Shown here: in pieces, positions 8,033 through 17,151 of the stretch
Layout of the letters: each line of letters starts with the position of its first letter
Position numbering within the stretch: position 1 is the stretch's first letter
From: Virgisporangium aurantiacum
Lineage (GTDB): Bacteria > Actinomycetota > Actinomycetes > Mycobacteriales > Micromonosporaceae
DNA: 46,544 nucleotides
Direction of reading: 5' to 3'
NCBI RefSeq assembly: GCF_016863635.1
Contig: NZ_BOPG01000010.1
Coordinates: 1-46,544 of the forward strand
Position numbers and translations under genes: made by a program
Notes under the pieces: model-generated
Databases searched by the model: none
What the model was told of the DNA's origin: nothing
Seen by the model: only the letters and a program-made list of their open reading frames with translations

Positions 8033-8503
8033 TCAGTCGGTGAGTGCTCGCATGATGCGGTCATATTCGGCGGTCATGGCCGGCGCGGCGAGAAAGTCGA
8101 CCGGGTCAGCGTCTTCCACCTGGAAGTCGACCAACTCGATGGATCGGATGGCGAGTTCGTACAGCGCGTTGCGCTCGCCGGTCTCGCGGAAGGTCGCCCA
8201 ATGGTCGAGGGCGTCCAGAACCATGACGAGCAGGCCATCCATGTCACCATCGGTCAGTACGCCCGCGTCGATCTGCGCCAGGTAGCGGCGGAGTTCGGCC
8301 GGACCCGCTGTGAGGACGTGCCGGCACGAGTCGTTGAGCGCCTGCCACGCATTGCTGTCCAATTCATGCCTGGATACAGAGGTGAGCAGTTCGTTGTCTC
8401 GGGTGAGCCGTACAACGGTGTCGGCTCCGAAAGTGCTGAGCCTCTTCCAGTCGGCGGCGTTGATCGCATCAAGGATGGCGGCCTCGACTGCTTTGTACTG
8501 CAC
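8033..8503 (-). CDS. Hypothetical acidic protein, possibly immunity-like
   Basis: A 156-aa soluble, mostly helical acidic protein starting GTG. The C-terminal part (GERNALYELAIRSIELVDF, then DFLAAPAMTAEYDRIM) is orderly and looks genuinely coding. Size, acidity and location among orphan immunity genes (CdiI_2 type, DUF1877) suggest a toxin-immunity or similar accessory function, but no toxin is present and I cannot name a family. There is no obvious ribosome binding site before the GTG. It precedes the 7618-8007 gene in the same direction. Confidence 0.6.
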   Translation of the reverse strand: MQYKAVEAAILDAINAADWKRLSTFGADTVVRLTRDNELLTSVSRHELDSNAWQALNDSCRHVLTAGPAELRRYLAQIDAGVLTDGDMDGLLVMVLDALDHWATFRETGERNALYELAIRSIELVDFQVEDADPVDFLAAPAMTAEYDRIMRALTD

Positions 8504-8817
8504 CGGCGCAGCCTACAGATCCTCTCGTCCGCGCAGGGAAGATGACGAGCTGGCAAGGGACGCCCGAACGAATTTCGCCGATCAGCGCAGCCGCGCTGTC
8601 CGCGCCAGAAGCGGATGTCTGAGGGCTAGCTCGACATACTCGCCTCGGGCTGGCGACGGTGACCAGGAGCCGGCCCGGACCGCAACGCCCCCCGTAGAGC
8701 ATGAGCACGGATCCAGGGCCGGCAACCAACTCCCCGGCCTGGTCGGCATGAGAACCTGTCAGAAGGGGGCGGCATGGGCCGCCTGCGAGCGCCGCGAGGT
8801 TCGGAGACAGAGGCCTG
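8504..8817. other. Intergenic stretch, nothing recognised
   Basis: About 310 bases between the divergent hypothetical gene and the Dabb gene. It should carry promoters for both directions. I see no repeat, RNA or family-like reading frame in it; frames crossing it lack start sites and motifs. Confidence 0.4.
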
Positions 8818-9114
8818 ATGTCCATCCAGCACACCGTCGTCTTCCGGCTCGTCCACGAGCCGGGATCGACCGCCGAGATCGAGTTCCTCGCGAGCGGGCG
8901 GGCGACCCTGATCTCCATCCCCGGCGTCACTGCCTTCGCAGTCAACCGTCAGGTCAGCCCCAAGAGCGATCTCACGTGGCAGTTCTCGATGGTCTTCGCC
9001 GACCAAGCCGCCTACGACGCGTACAACGCGCATCCGGCGCACGTCGAGTTCGTCGAGACCCGATGGAAGACCGAGGTCGACGCCTTCCAGGAGTACGACT
9101 TCGTCGCCCACTGA
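8818..9114 (+). CDS. Dabb (stress-responsive A/B barrel) domain protein
   Basis: A 98-aa single Dabb domain of the dimeric alpha-beta barrel superfamily. It begins with SIQHTVVFRLVHEPGS (family pattern: hydrophobic-x-H-hydrophobic-V-x-F), then a helix, the GVTAFAVNRQVSPKSDL strand, and ends with the typical DQAAYDAYNAHPAHVEFVE helix-turn and a final FDF-like strand. A GGAGACAGAGG site precedes the ATG. Known members range from plant stress proteins to polyketide cyclases; the role here is unknown. Its 3' end borders a truncated DUF1877 gene on the opposite strand. Confidence 0.85.
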   Translation: MSIQHTVVFRLVHEPGSTAEIEFLASGRATLISIPGVTAFAVNRQVSPKSDLTWQFSMVFADQAAYDAYNAHPAHVEFVETRWKTEVDAFQEYDFVAH

Positions 9115-9149
9115 CATCTCCCCGTAACCGCCGGACCTCGGCCGCCTGC

Positions 9150-9348
9150 CGGCCTCATCCAACAGCCAACGCAGACCGGCCCACGCCTGGTCGGTATCCA
9201 TTCCTCGTGAGGACACTGCCTCGTCCTCGTCACCCATACGCAGATCACCGGCGTACTCGTGGGCACTGTCCGGCTCCTCGACCAGCAGCCGGCGAAGCTC
9301 AGCAAGTTCGTGTGGTCGCAACCTCACGTACTCCACGATCATGCTCAT
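9150..9348 (-). pseudogene. DUF1877 (YfbM-like) gene, N-terminal remnant
   Basis: From an ATG at 9348 the reverse frame reads the N-terminus of a DUF1877 protein: MSMIVEYVRLRPHELAEL, an acidic linker, then MDTDQAWAGLRWLLDEAG, the conserved D-K/Q-A-W-x-x-L motif. After about 65 residues similarity stops and the frame continues only as the antisense of the Dabb gene. The remaining two thirds of the family length are absent. The break probably marks a recombination junction. An intact but diverged DUF1877 gene lies at 16366-16848. Confidence 0.6.
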
Positions 9349-10159
9349 GAGCTCGGATTCTGCACCACCCTCAACGCCGGCGAGAACCAGCCAGCGCCAC
9401 AGCTCCAGGCGCGCGCAGGGCGGCCAGATCCGCGCACCTGATCTTGGTGATAATCGGCTCGCCCTGGCCCTCGGTGTTCATGGTGTGAGGCGATCATCAT
9501 CGTAAGGTCGGTGCTGACGCGTGTGCGGGGGTTGGAAGCCCACAACTGCTATCGGACCTGCTCTCGCGGTTGCTGCACTTGTTGAGCAGCGCAGATTGTG
9601 TGCGATCGGTTCGTGGGGCTGGGGCTGTTCTCCAACGATCTGGAGGGTGCCGTTCTCGGGGACTACCGCCGGCTGATCGAGGACGGCACCAGCTAAAGGA
9701 GGACGCGACCTCTCGAGTCCTCGCGCAACAACTTGGCTAGAAGGAACCGTCGCCTGGTGGGGTGATCGCGGCGCACGTGGGCGGGTGGGATGTCGGTCCG
9801 GTTCGGGGAGGTCCAGCTCACCTCTCGGCGTGCGCACCTGGGCTCGGCCCGGCGGCCGACAACGCCGGACGCTCATCCCAACTGGATGAGGCGTCGACGC
9901 GCCCACGGATGTTCTCCTTCTGTCAAGGCGTATGACGGACCTCGTGACTCGCTGATCTTCGAAGCAGTCGCCACCGGCCGCGATGACAGCTCACGCCATG
10001 AGACTGAGGGAACATGGGCCGCAACGCATGCTCGGCTGATCCGTCGGCGCCGCCGTCGACCAGGTTCCACCGCCCGGCGCCGACAGTTGATGGGACCGGC
10101 CGCCCGGATGCGGACGCCGCCATGTCCGAGATGTTCCGTGGCCCTACCGGGCTAATCCG
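9349..10159. other. Gene-poor stretch with possible decayed coding
   Basis: About 800 bases without a supportable gene. One forward segment near 9590-9700 ends in a reasonable-looking peptide (GLGLFSNDLEGAVLGDYRRL) before TAA and is followed by AGGAGG with no start codon after it, which suggests a truncated gene tail. Other open frames look like shadows. It sits between two recognised remnants, consistent with a decaying segment. Confidence 0.35.
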
Positions 10160-10332
10160 GCGAGCGCCGGACGTTGCGTGGCACGCGCTCACGGCGGACG
10201 AGGTCGCGAACTGTTTCGAGGTTGGTCCGGCGACGGGTCTTGATTGCGGCGGAGGCGCAGCGGCGGCTGGTGACCTACAGGCCGAACGCGATGGCCGAGG
10301 CGAAGTCAGCGACGACAGGAGAACCGCGATGA
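10160..10332 (+). pseudogene. P-type ATPase N-terminal fragment, frameshifted
   Basis: Two overlapping forward frames together match the cation-ATPase N-terminal domain. The first gives VAWHALTADEVANCFEVGPATGL, and after a frame change the second gives EAQRRLVTYRPNAMAEAK, ending at TGA (10330-10332). This is the same domain that begins the intact ATPase immediately downstream (EAWHTLAAADAAAHLGV... QRLATYGPNQLP). It is therefore the remnant of a second ATPase, or of a partial duplication, fused to the upstream side of the present gene. Limits are approximate. Confidence 0.6.
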
Positions 10333-10369
10333 GCAGCGCCGAGAAGCCCGCAGCTGGAGGGAAGTTGAC

Positions 10370-13102
10370 ATGACCGTGAGTGGGCGGCTCTCCGACAAGG
10401 AGGCCTGGCACACCCTGGCGGCGGCCGATGCAGCTGCGCACCTCGGCGTGCGCCCGGACCTGGGGTTGAGCACGCAGGACGTGGAGCAACGGCTCGCCAC
10501 GTACGGGCCGAACCAGTTGCCGACCGAGCCACCGCCGAGCCGCTGGGCGGTCGCGCGCGGTCAGGCGTCGAACCCGATGAACATCATGCTGGCGATCGTC
10601 GCGGTGGCCAGCTTCGCCATCGGTCAGGTCCCGACCGGCCTTGTGGTCACCGCCCTGGTCCTGTTCAACATCATCATGGGGACCAACCAGGAGATGAGCG
10701 CCCGGGCCAGCGTCGAGGCGCTGGCCGACTTGCAGGTCCCTCATGCCCGGGTGCGTCGCTCAGGGTCGGTGGAGCAGGTGGACTCGACCGGGCTGGTGCC
10801 GGGCGACGTGGGTCTGCTGGAGGCGGGCGACATGGTGCCCGCCGACGGTCGCATCATCAGCTCCGCGAGTCTGGAGGTGCAGGAGGCGGCGCTCACCGGC
10901 GAGAGCGCCCCCGTGCCCAAGGACCCGGGCGCGCTGGGCGCCGCCGAGACGGCGCTGGGCGACCGGACGAACATGGTGTTTCAGAACACCCAGGTGACCC
11001 GCGGAACCGCCGCGTTCGTGGTGACGGCGACCGGCCAGTCCACCGAGATGGGCCGCATCGCCGACATGGTGACCGCGACCAAGCGGCAACGATCGCCGCT
11101 CCAGCGCGAACTCGACGGCATGACGAAGATCTTCGGCCTCCTTGCCTGGGCCACGGTGACCGTGATTGCGATCGTGGGCATCCTCCGCGGCCAGGAGGTG
11201 GAGACGCTCCTGCTGCTGTGTATATCGACCGCCATCGCGTCCATCCCGGTCGGCCTGCCCACCTTCGTGCAGGCGATGCTGTCGTCCGGCGCCCAGCACC
11301 TCGCCGAGTCGAAGGCCGTCGTCAAGTCGCTGACCGACGTCGAGACCCTCGGCGGGACCACGGTCATCAACAGCGACAAGACCGGCACGCTGACGATGAA
11401 TGCGATGACCGCGACGTCGATGCTCACCGACGGCCAATGGTTCCGGATCGAGGGTGGCGGCTACCGGAAGACCGGTGCGGTCCTGGGCACCGCCGGCGCG
11501 GCCGTGCCGGACTTCCGGCGCCTGGGGCTCGGGCTGGTGCTGTGCTCCGACGCCACGGTGGCCGACGACGGTTCGGTCATCGGCGACCCGACCGAGGCCG
11601 CCCTCGTTGTGCTCGCTGCCAAGGTCGGCGTCGACGCCGAGGAGAGCCGCCGCTCACTGCCCCGTAGGGCGGAGGTTCCCTTCGACTCCGACTACAAGTT
11701 CATGGCGACCATCCACGACCGGCCCGAATGGCTGGCCGGTGGCGTCCTGCAGGCCGGGCATTTCATGACCGTCAAGGGTGCTCCGGACATCGTCCTGGAC
11801 CGTTGCGCCACCGCCCTGTGGAAAGGGCGCCAGGTGCCGATGGCCGATGTGCGAGCCGACCTGCTCGCGGCGAATCAGCAGCTGTCGGAGAAGGGCCTTC
11901 GCGTGCTGGCCTTCGCGGCTCGCGATCTCGAGGACGCCGACATGGCCACTGCGGACACGGACCCGATGGCGGCGGTCACGGACCTGATCTTCGTGGCGTT
12001 GGTCGGAATAATCGACCCCCTCCGTGCCGAGGCGAAGGCCGCCGTCCGGGTCGCCCTCGACGCCGGGATCGACGTCCGGATGATCACCGGCGACCACACC
12101 GTGACGGCCCGGGCGATCGCCGACGAGCTCGACCTTGGACCGGGCCTGATCACCGGCACGGAGCTGCAGCGGCTGCCCGACGACGAGGTGATCGCACGGC
12201 TGCCGCAGCTGCACGTGTTCGGCCGGGTCGCCCCGGAAGACAAGCTGCGACTGGCCAGTCTCATGCAGCAGGCGGGGGACGTGGTCGCGATGACCGGCGA
12301 TGCTGTTAACGACGCGGCCGCCCTCAAGCAGGCCGACATCGGTGTCGCGATGGGCAGCGGCTCCGAGGTCACCAAGCAGGCGGCCAAGCTCGTGCTCACC
12401 GACGACAACTTCTCCACGCTGGTACGTGCCGTCGAACTCGGCCGCGACATCTACCGGCGCATCACGACGTACGTGAAGCTGCAGCTGACCATCCTGTCCG
12501 CGGTCCTGCAGCTCATGCTGCTGGCGACCATCTTCAATATCAACAATGGTGTCGCGTTGTTCCCGATGCAGCTGCTGTTCTGCAAGTTCTTCATCGTCGT
12601 GACCGTCGTGATCGGCCTGGTCGCCGACGTGCCAGACCCGGGCGTGATGCAACGGCCGCCCCGCAAGCCCGGCACGAAGATCGTGACCGGCCCACAGATC
12701 GTGCGCTGGCTTGTGGGCGGCTTCGCCGTGGCGGGCGGCGCACTGGCCGTCCTGCAGTGGGGGCCGGACGAGCCGAGCACCACGGACCCGTCCGCCTCGA
12801 TGACGATGGCGTTCGCCATCGTCGCGCTCAGCGCGGTCAATCTCGGGGTGATCCTGCGTCGGGAGCGGCAGACCGCCTGGACGTCCCCGATGTTCCCCTA
12901 CATGGGCTGGATCATCCTTGGCTGGGCCCTGACCTGGGCCGCGGTGGAGCTGGGGATGCTGCAACGCCTGCTCGACACCGTCTCCTTGACCGGAAGGCAG
13001 TGGTCGGTCGTCCTCGCGCTCTCCCTGCTCGCACCGCTCATCGTCGCGATTGACAAGCACCTGCAGCTACGCAGGCAGCACCCGGCAGCCTCAGCCCGAT
13101 AG
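10370..13102 (+). CDS. HAD-type P-type ATPase with altered transport-site residues
   Basis: A 910-aa P-type ATPase with the P2-type domain order: N-terminal domain, M1-M2, actuator with LTGES (about 176), M3-M4, phosphorylation site DKTGTLT (Asp about 336), nucleotide domain, MITGDH (about 572), TGDAVNDAAALK hinge (about 642) and C-terminal helices. The catalytic core is intact, so it should hydrolyse ATP. The M4 motif is PVGLP rather than the PEGLP of calcium pumps. M6 has CKFFIVVTVVIGL where these pumps have NLVTDGLPA, removing the usual calcium ligands. Substrate specificity is therefore open. The ATG is preceded by GGAGGGAAG. It stands alone, behind a remnant of a similar gene. Confidence 0.9.
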   Translation: MTVSGRLSDKEAWHTLAAADAAAHLGVRPDLGLSTQDVEQRLATYGPNQLPTEPPPSRWAVARGQASNPMNIMLAIVAVASFAIGQVPTGLVVTALVLFNIIMGTNQEMSARASVEALADLQVPHARVRRSGSVEQVDSTGLVPGDVGLLEAGDMVPADGRIISSASLEVQEAALTGESAPVPKDPGALGAAETALGDRTNMVFQNTQVTRGTAAFVVTATGQSTEMGRIADMVTATKRQRSPLQRELDGMTKIFGLLAWATVTVIAIVGILRGQEVETLLLLCISTAIASIPVGLPTFVQAMLSSGAQHLAESKAVVKSLTDVETLGGTTVINSDKTGTLTMNAMTATSMLTDGQWFRIEGGGYRKTGAVLGTAGAAVPDFRRLGLGLVLCSDATVADDGSVIGDPTEAALVVLAAKVGVDAEESRRSLPRRAEVPFDSDYKFMATIHDRPEWLAGGVLQAGHFMTVKGAPDIVLDRCATALWKGRQVPMADVRADLLAANQQLSEKGLRVLAFAARDLEDADMATADTDPMAAVTDLIFVALVGIIDPLRAEAKAAVRVALDAGIDVRMITGDHTVTARAIADELDLGPGLITGTELQRLPDDEVIARLPQLHVFGRVAPEDKLRLASLMQQAGDVVAMTGDAVNDAAALKQADIGVAMGSGSEVTKQAAKLVLTDDNFSTLVRAVELGRDIYRRITTYVKLQLTILSAVLQLMLLATIFNINNGVALFPMQLLFCKFFIVVTVVIGLVADVPDPGVMQRPPRKPGTKIVTGPQIVRWLVGGFAVAGGALAVLQWGPDEPSTTDPSASMTMAFAIVALSAVNLGVILRRERQTAWTSPMFPYMGWIILGWALTWAAVELGMLQRLLDTVSLTGRQWSVVLALSLLAPLIVAIDKHLQLRRQHPAASAR

Positions 13103-13299
13103 CCGACACGACGTCCCGGAGCGTTGAACTGAAACAGCCGGGTGGCCCTGATAAGACGACGCCCATGGGTGCGCCGCCCCGAGGACCGCCGCATGGCGCG
13201 CGTCATCTCGAGCGGGTGCCGGTGCAACCGTTCCAACCTGAAACAACCGAAGGCCGAACGCTTGGACGGGCGGCGCCTCGTGTGTAACGCGGCGCAGGG

Positions 13300-13480
13300 C
13301 TTGCCCGCGGGGCGGCCGCCCTCGTCGAGGGCCACGATCTCGCCGTCGATCACGACATCCCGCCGGCCGAGCAAGATCAGGCAGGACGGCCAGTTCGGGG
13401 TAATGGCTGGTGACGTCGCGGTCATTGCGGCTGACCACTCGCACCCGACCCGGCTCGACGTGGAAGGCATCCAGCAGGCA
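13300..13480 (-). pseudogene. ATP-dependent DNA ligase fragment (LigD/LigC-like)
   Basis: Two reverse frames carry adjacent pieces of the adenylation domain of an ATP-dependent ligase: VRVVSRNDRDVTSHYPELAVLP in one and RRDVVIDGEIVALDEGGRP in the next. These correspond to the SRN.RD.T..YPEL segment and the conserved DGEIV(A/V)LD motif. The catalytic KxDG lysine motif and the rest of the enzyme are absent. It is a frameshifted fragment in the 670-base gap 13103-13773, where I see no other gene. It could be left over from an Mku/LigD-type repair locus. Confidence 0.55.
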
Positions 13481-13773
13481 GGGCCCGGGGCAGGAGCTGT
13501 CGCGCCGCACCGGTCAGGTTGATCGCCGCGTCCATCGGCGGTTGAATCACGCCGCGGTTGCCGGCGTGTTCGCCTTCGCTATCACTGTGACGGCCCACGG
13601 TCAAGCAGCGCCCTCACCGCGGTATATGTGGGCATATTGGGCCGTGCCAACCATGTCGTAGCCAGGTGCGGCACGATCCGCTTTGGGTGGGTTCCGGTCG
13701 CGATGTAGCGTAGGACGACTGCTCAAGACCGTGGCAGTGGCACGGGCTGCCGCTCGACCGAGGAGGGTGGTGG

Positions 13774-14526
13774 ATGGTGCGCGATGCGCGCTCGCACCTT
13801 CCTTTCGCCGCGGTCGAGGCGAAGATCCTGCGCCCTGTCCACCGAGAGGGCCTGATCGCGCGTGCCAGGCTGCTGGAGGCTCTCGCCGCAACGCCCGAGC
13901 GCATCTCGCTGATCCTGGTGACCGCGCCGGCCGGGTACGGAAAGTCGACCGCGCTGAGCCAGTGGGCGGCTGAGGATTCCCGGGAGTTTGCCTGGGTGAC
14001 CCTCGATGAGGCCGATGGGGACCCGGTCCGTCTCGCCGGCCACGTCGCCTTGGCGCTGCACCGCATCCAGCCGCTCGATCCGGCGGTGTTCCGGGCCCTC
14101 GCGGTCGGCGACGGGTCCCGGCATCTGACGGCGCTCGGTCACCTTCTGACGTCCATACGGAATGGGAACCGGCGGGGCGTCCTGGTGCTCGACGACGTCC
14201 ACGAGCTGCGCAACGTCACAGCCATGAACTTCATCCGCGCGCTCGCCGCCGGCCTGCCGGCGGGCTTCCAACTCGCGGTCGGGTCCCGGATGATGCTCGG
14301 CTTCGGTCGACTCCGCAGCGAGGACCGCTCCGTCGAGTTCGGCGTGGAGTACCTGGCGTTTACGAAGGACGAGGCCCGGGCTGTCCTCGCCCACGCCGGG
14401 TGGACTCCACGGACGACACCGTCGACACGGTCGTCCGGCGCACCGAGGGGTGGCCGGCCGGCGTCTATCTCGCCGCCCGGGCCATCCGCACCGCGTCGGA
14501 TCCCGCTCTCGCGGCGAAACGGCTGA
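13774..14526 (+). CDS. LuxR/MalT-type (LAL) regulator, N-terminal part before frameshift
   Basis: Start ATG with a strong AGGAGGG site. The protein has the MalT-like opening (FAAVEAKILRPVHREGLIAR), a Walker A (APAGYGKST, about residues 51-59), a Walker B-like VLVLDDVHEL and a sensor segment. At about residue 209 (HAGW) homology leaves this frame; the last 40 residues are out-of-frame reading. The continuation is in the frame beginning at 14400. Restoring one G in the GGG run at 14398-14400 would rejoin the halves (HAGVDSTDD). The two parts together would be a normal-length LAL regulator of about 750 aa, with ATPase and LuxR domains. Either a pseudogene or a sequence error. Confidence 0.7.
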   Translation: MVRDARSHLPFAAVEAKILRPVHREGLIARARLLEALAATPERISLILVTAPAGYGKSTALSQWAAEDSREFAWVTLDEADGDPVRLAGHVALALHRIQPLDPAVFRALAVGDGSRHLTALGHLLTSIRNGNRRGVLVLDDVHELRNVTAMNFIRALAAGLPAGFQLAVGSRMMLGFGRLRSEDRSVEFGVEYLAFTKDEARAVLAHAGWTPRTTPSTRSSGAPRGGRPASISPPGPSAPRRIPLSRRNG

Positions 14527-16019
14527 CCGGTGACGATCCGTACATCCTGGACTACATCCGGGACGAGTTCCTCGTCCGGGAGCCTCCCGAGATGGTGCGG
14601 TTCCTGATGCGTACGGCCGCGCTTGATCAGATGTCCGGCGCACTCTGCGACCACGTACTCGGCCGCAGCGACTCCGCCCACCGGCTGGCCGAGGCGGCGC
14701 GACGGAACCTGTTCGTCGTCCCGCTGGACCGGCGCGGGGAGTGGTACGGCTACCACGGCCTGGTCGCCGAGATGCTGCTGTCGGAACTCCGAACTCACGA
14801 ACCCGGCGAGGAGTCGCGGGTGCACCGACGCGCCGCCGAGTGGTACGAGAAGCAGGGCCAGCCCGAGAGGGCGATCGAGCACCGGCTCGCCAGTGGCGAC
14901 ACTCTCGCGGCGGCCCGGTCGATCAACCGCCACGCGCCGGACTTTGTCGCCGCCGGTCGGCTTCTGACGGTCCGCCGGTGGTTGGACGCCCTCGGCCAGG
15001 ACGGACTGGTGCGCTATCCGCCGTTGGCGATCACCTCGGCGTGGACGCTGGCGCTCATCGGAGACGGGCCGGGCGCGCAGCGGTGCCTGCACTCCGCGGA
15101 GCGCGGATCGTTCGACGGTCCCATGCCCGACGGCAGCAGCTCGCTCACGTCCGCCATCACGGTCCTGCGCGCGTCCCTGGGCGCGTTGGGAATCGACCAG
15201 ATGCTGCTCGACGCGACCGCGGCCACGAAGAGTGAGCCACCCGGCAGCCCGTGGTTTCCCTCGGCGATGACGACGCTCGGCATCGCCCACGTCCTGACGG
15301 GCGCCACCGATGCGGCGGTCAAAGAGCTCGCCCTCGCGGCCCAGCTCGGCGCGGAAGGGCGACCCCCCACTGCCACCGTTGCCGCCCTGGCCGAGCTGTC
15401 ACTCCTCGCCGCGGACCGCAACGACTGGACCGACGCGGAAGACAAGGCCGGCCAGGCGGTCAATGTGATCGAGACCGCCGGCATCGAGGAGCACCTGTTC
15501 AGCATCCTGGGCTACCTCGCCGTCGCCCGGACCGCCGCCCACCAGGGCAACCAGGCGGCCGCCCGCCGTCACGCCGGCACCGTCGTACGGATGAACACCA
15601 CGCTGTCACCGGCGGTGATCCCGTGGCTGTCGGCCCAGGTGGCGATCACGCTCGCCGAGATCTTCCTGGACCTCAACGACTTCGCCGCCGCGCGCTTCCG
15701 GGCGGAGGAGGCCGAACGGCATCTGGCCGGAATGCTGACCGAAGGAATGCTGCGACACCAACTGCGGCAGGTCTTGGCCCGCCTCACCCACGACGGCGGG
15801 CATGTCCGGGTCCCGAGCGCGATGGCGCTGACCGGCGCGGAAATGCGGGTCCTGCGACTACTGTCGACCCATCTCTCCCACGGCGAGATCGGCGAGGAGC
15901 TGCACATCTCCGTCAACACCGTGAAGGCCCACGCCACCGCGATCTACCGCAAACTGCAGTGCTCCCGCCGCACCCAAGCCGTCGCACGGGGCCGGGACCT
16001 CGGCCTGCTGCAGCCCTAG
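14400..16019 (+). CDS. LuxR/MalT-type regulator, C-terminal part after frameshift
   Basis: This 539-codon frame continues the preceding gene. It begins in the winged-helix/ATPase end (VVRRTEGWPAGVYLAARAI, a family hallmark), continues through a long helical, TPR-like region of about 350 residues, and ends with a LuxR helix-turn-helix (LTGAEMRVLRLLSTHLSHGEIGEEL, then SVNTVKAHATAIYRKL). The GTG at 14400 lacks a ribosome binding site, so independent translation is doubtful. If the one-base gap is real, the DNA-binding domain is separated from the ATPase domain. Targets are unknown; no operon is evident. Confidence 0.75.
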   Translation: MDSTDDTVDTVVRRTEGWPAGVYLAARAIRTASDPALAAKRLTGDDPYILDYIRDEFLVREPPEMVRFLMRTAALDQMSGALCDHVLGRSDSAHRLAEAARRNLFVVPLDRRGEWYGYHGLVAEMLLSELRTHEPGEESRVHRRAAEWYEKQGQPERAIEHRLASGDTLAAARSINRHAPDFVAAGRLLTVRRWLDALGQDGLVRYPPLAITSAWTLALIGDGPGAQRCLHSAERGSFDGPMPDGSSSLTSAITVLRASLGALGIDQMLLDATAATKSEPPGSPWFPSAMTTLGIAHVLTGATDAAVKELALAAQLGAEGRPPTATVAALAELSLLAADRNDWTDAEDKAGQAVNVIETAGIEEHLFSILGYLAVARTAAHQGNQAAARRHAGTVVRMNTTLSPAVIPWLSAQVAITLAEIFLDLNDFAAARFRAEEAERHLAGMLTEGMLRHQLRQVLARLTHDGGHVRVPSAMALTGAEMRVLRLLSTHLSHGEIGEELHISVNTVKAHATAIYRKLQCSRRTQAVARGRDLGLLQP

Positions 16020-16143
16020 CGCCCGACCGCGTCCACGGCGGCAGCAGCCAACGCGCCGTCCGTCGCGGCGAGAGCCACTTCCCGGGGCAACAACCGCGAA
16101 TCGACCAGTATCCAGGCGCTCTACTGACACCATGATCAGGTGA

Positions 16144-16327
16144 GCTGTAATCGGCATGTTCGCGCAGCAGAGCAGCGCGTGCGAGCGATCGAGGAGCCGG
16201 ACGCCGTCCTTGCGGTTAGTGGCAGTCCTACGTTGCCGCCCAACGCCGCCATCGTGATCACGAACTTGGCGATGCCGCCGACCAACGCTCACCCCGCTAC
16301 CACGTGATCGAGCCAATTGCGGCATAG
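16144..16327 (+). repeat. Intergenic repeat element, copy 2
   Basis: This copy joins the left block (taatcggcatgttcgcgc) directly to the right block (gatcgaggagccggacgcc), without the extra 100 bases of copy 1. The right arm of the hairpin is degenerate (cagtcctacg instead of cagtccggctcc). It ends with gagccaattgcggcatag, matching copies 1 and 3. It fills the 346-base gap 16020-16365 between the LuxR gene and the DUF1877 gene. Confidence 0.6.
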
Positions 16328-16365
16328 AGCGGAAGCCGGGCGACCCGCCGCCTTGATGGTCAGTG

Positions 16366-16848
16366 CTACTGATCGACAGTGAAGATGACGGCCCGCCCGG
16401 CGGCCGCGGCGTTGCGGTAGAAGTCACGTACCTGCGTGAACCAGTACCAGGTGTACTCGAAGTCCTCGTCGCTGAGCGCGCCCTGGTAGCTTGCCGGGTC
16501 GATACGGTCGTACCGCTGCCGCATCCACGCCGCATCCACAGTTTCAAGGGCCGCGGCGACCTGGACGACCTCATCAACGAGCACATGGGCCACGACGTAG
16601 TCCTCGCCTTCGTAATGATGGCCGCCGCCGAGCACGGCCAGGTCGAGCGGGGACAGGCGCCGGCCACTTCCGAGGGTTCCATCACTCAGACACCGGTGCA
16701 TGGCGTCCCACGCCTTGTCGGTCTCGCAGTCCAGCGGCTCACCGTCCCAGTCGCCCAAATCGACCTCCTCAACGAACGCCCGAACCTCAGCGTCGTCACG
16801 GGTCGCCATCAGCGCGGCTTCCTGATCGGCAGTGAGCGCAAAGAACAT
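16366..16848 (-). CDS. DUF1877 (YfbM-like) family protein
   Basis: A 160-aa protein matching DUF1877 along its full length: MFFALTADQEAAL at the start, the core LDCETDKAWDAMHRCL, PLDLAVLGG, the YVVAHV and VAAALETV segments, RYDRIDPASY, and the strongly conserved end DEDFEYTWYWFTQVRDFY...AVIFTVDQ. The frame extends upstream to an ATG at 16917, but family alignment favours the methionine at 16848. Function is unproven; members often sit in immunity gene clusters, so a toxin-immunity role is possible. A truncated relative lies at 9150-9348. Confidence 0.75.
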   Translation of the reverse strand: MFFALTADQEAALMATRDDAEVRAFVEEVDLGDWDGEPLDCETDKAWDAMHRCLSDGTLGSGRRLSPLDLAVLGGGHHYEGEDYVVAHVLVDEVVQVAAALETVDAAWMRQRYDRIDPASYQGALSDEDFEYTWYWFTQVRDFYRNAAAAGRAVIFTVDQ

Positions 16849-17151
16849 CCCCCGGCACGCCACGGCCGCACGGTACCCGAACCAGTTGAGGGGCGCAGGC
16901 CCGCTCAGAGCATGCAAGCGTCACACAGATGACGGAAGCGAGACCACGATCTGCGTCAGCGATCGACGCAGCCACTGCCTATGCCGCCGAGTTGGCACCC
17001 GACTTGTCGGCTGAACAGGCGTGAGACGTCGGCTCAAGGGTCGTTCGATCGCCGTCGGCGGCGATCAGCCGGCCGTACAAGCGGACCCGCGACCAGTGGG
17101 CCATGTGATCCACGTGGTCGCGGGCGCCGTCGTGCCGTCCGTCAGCTCGGG

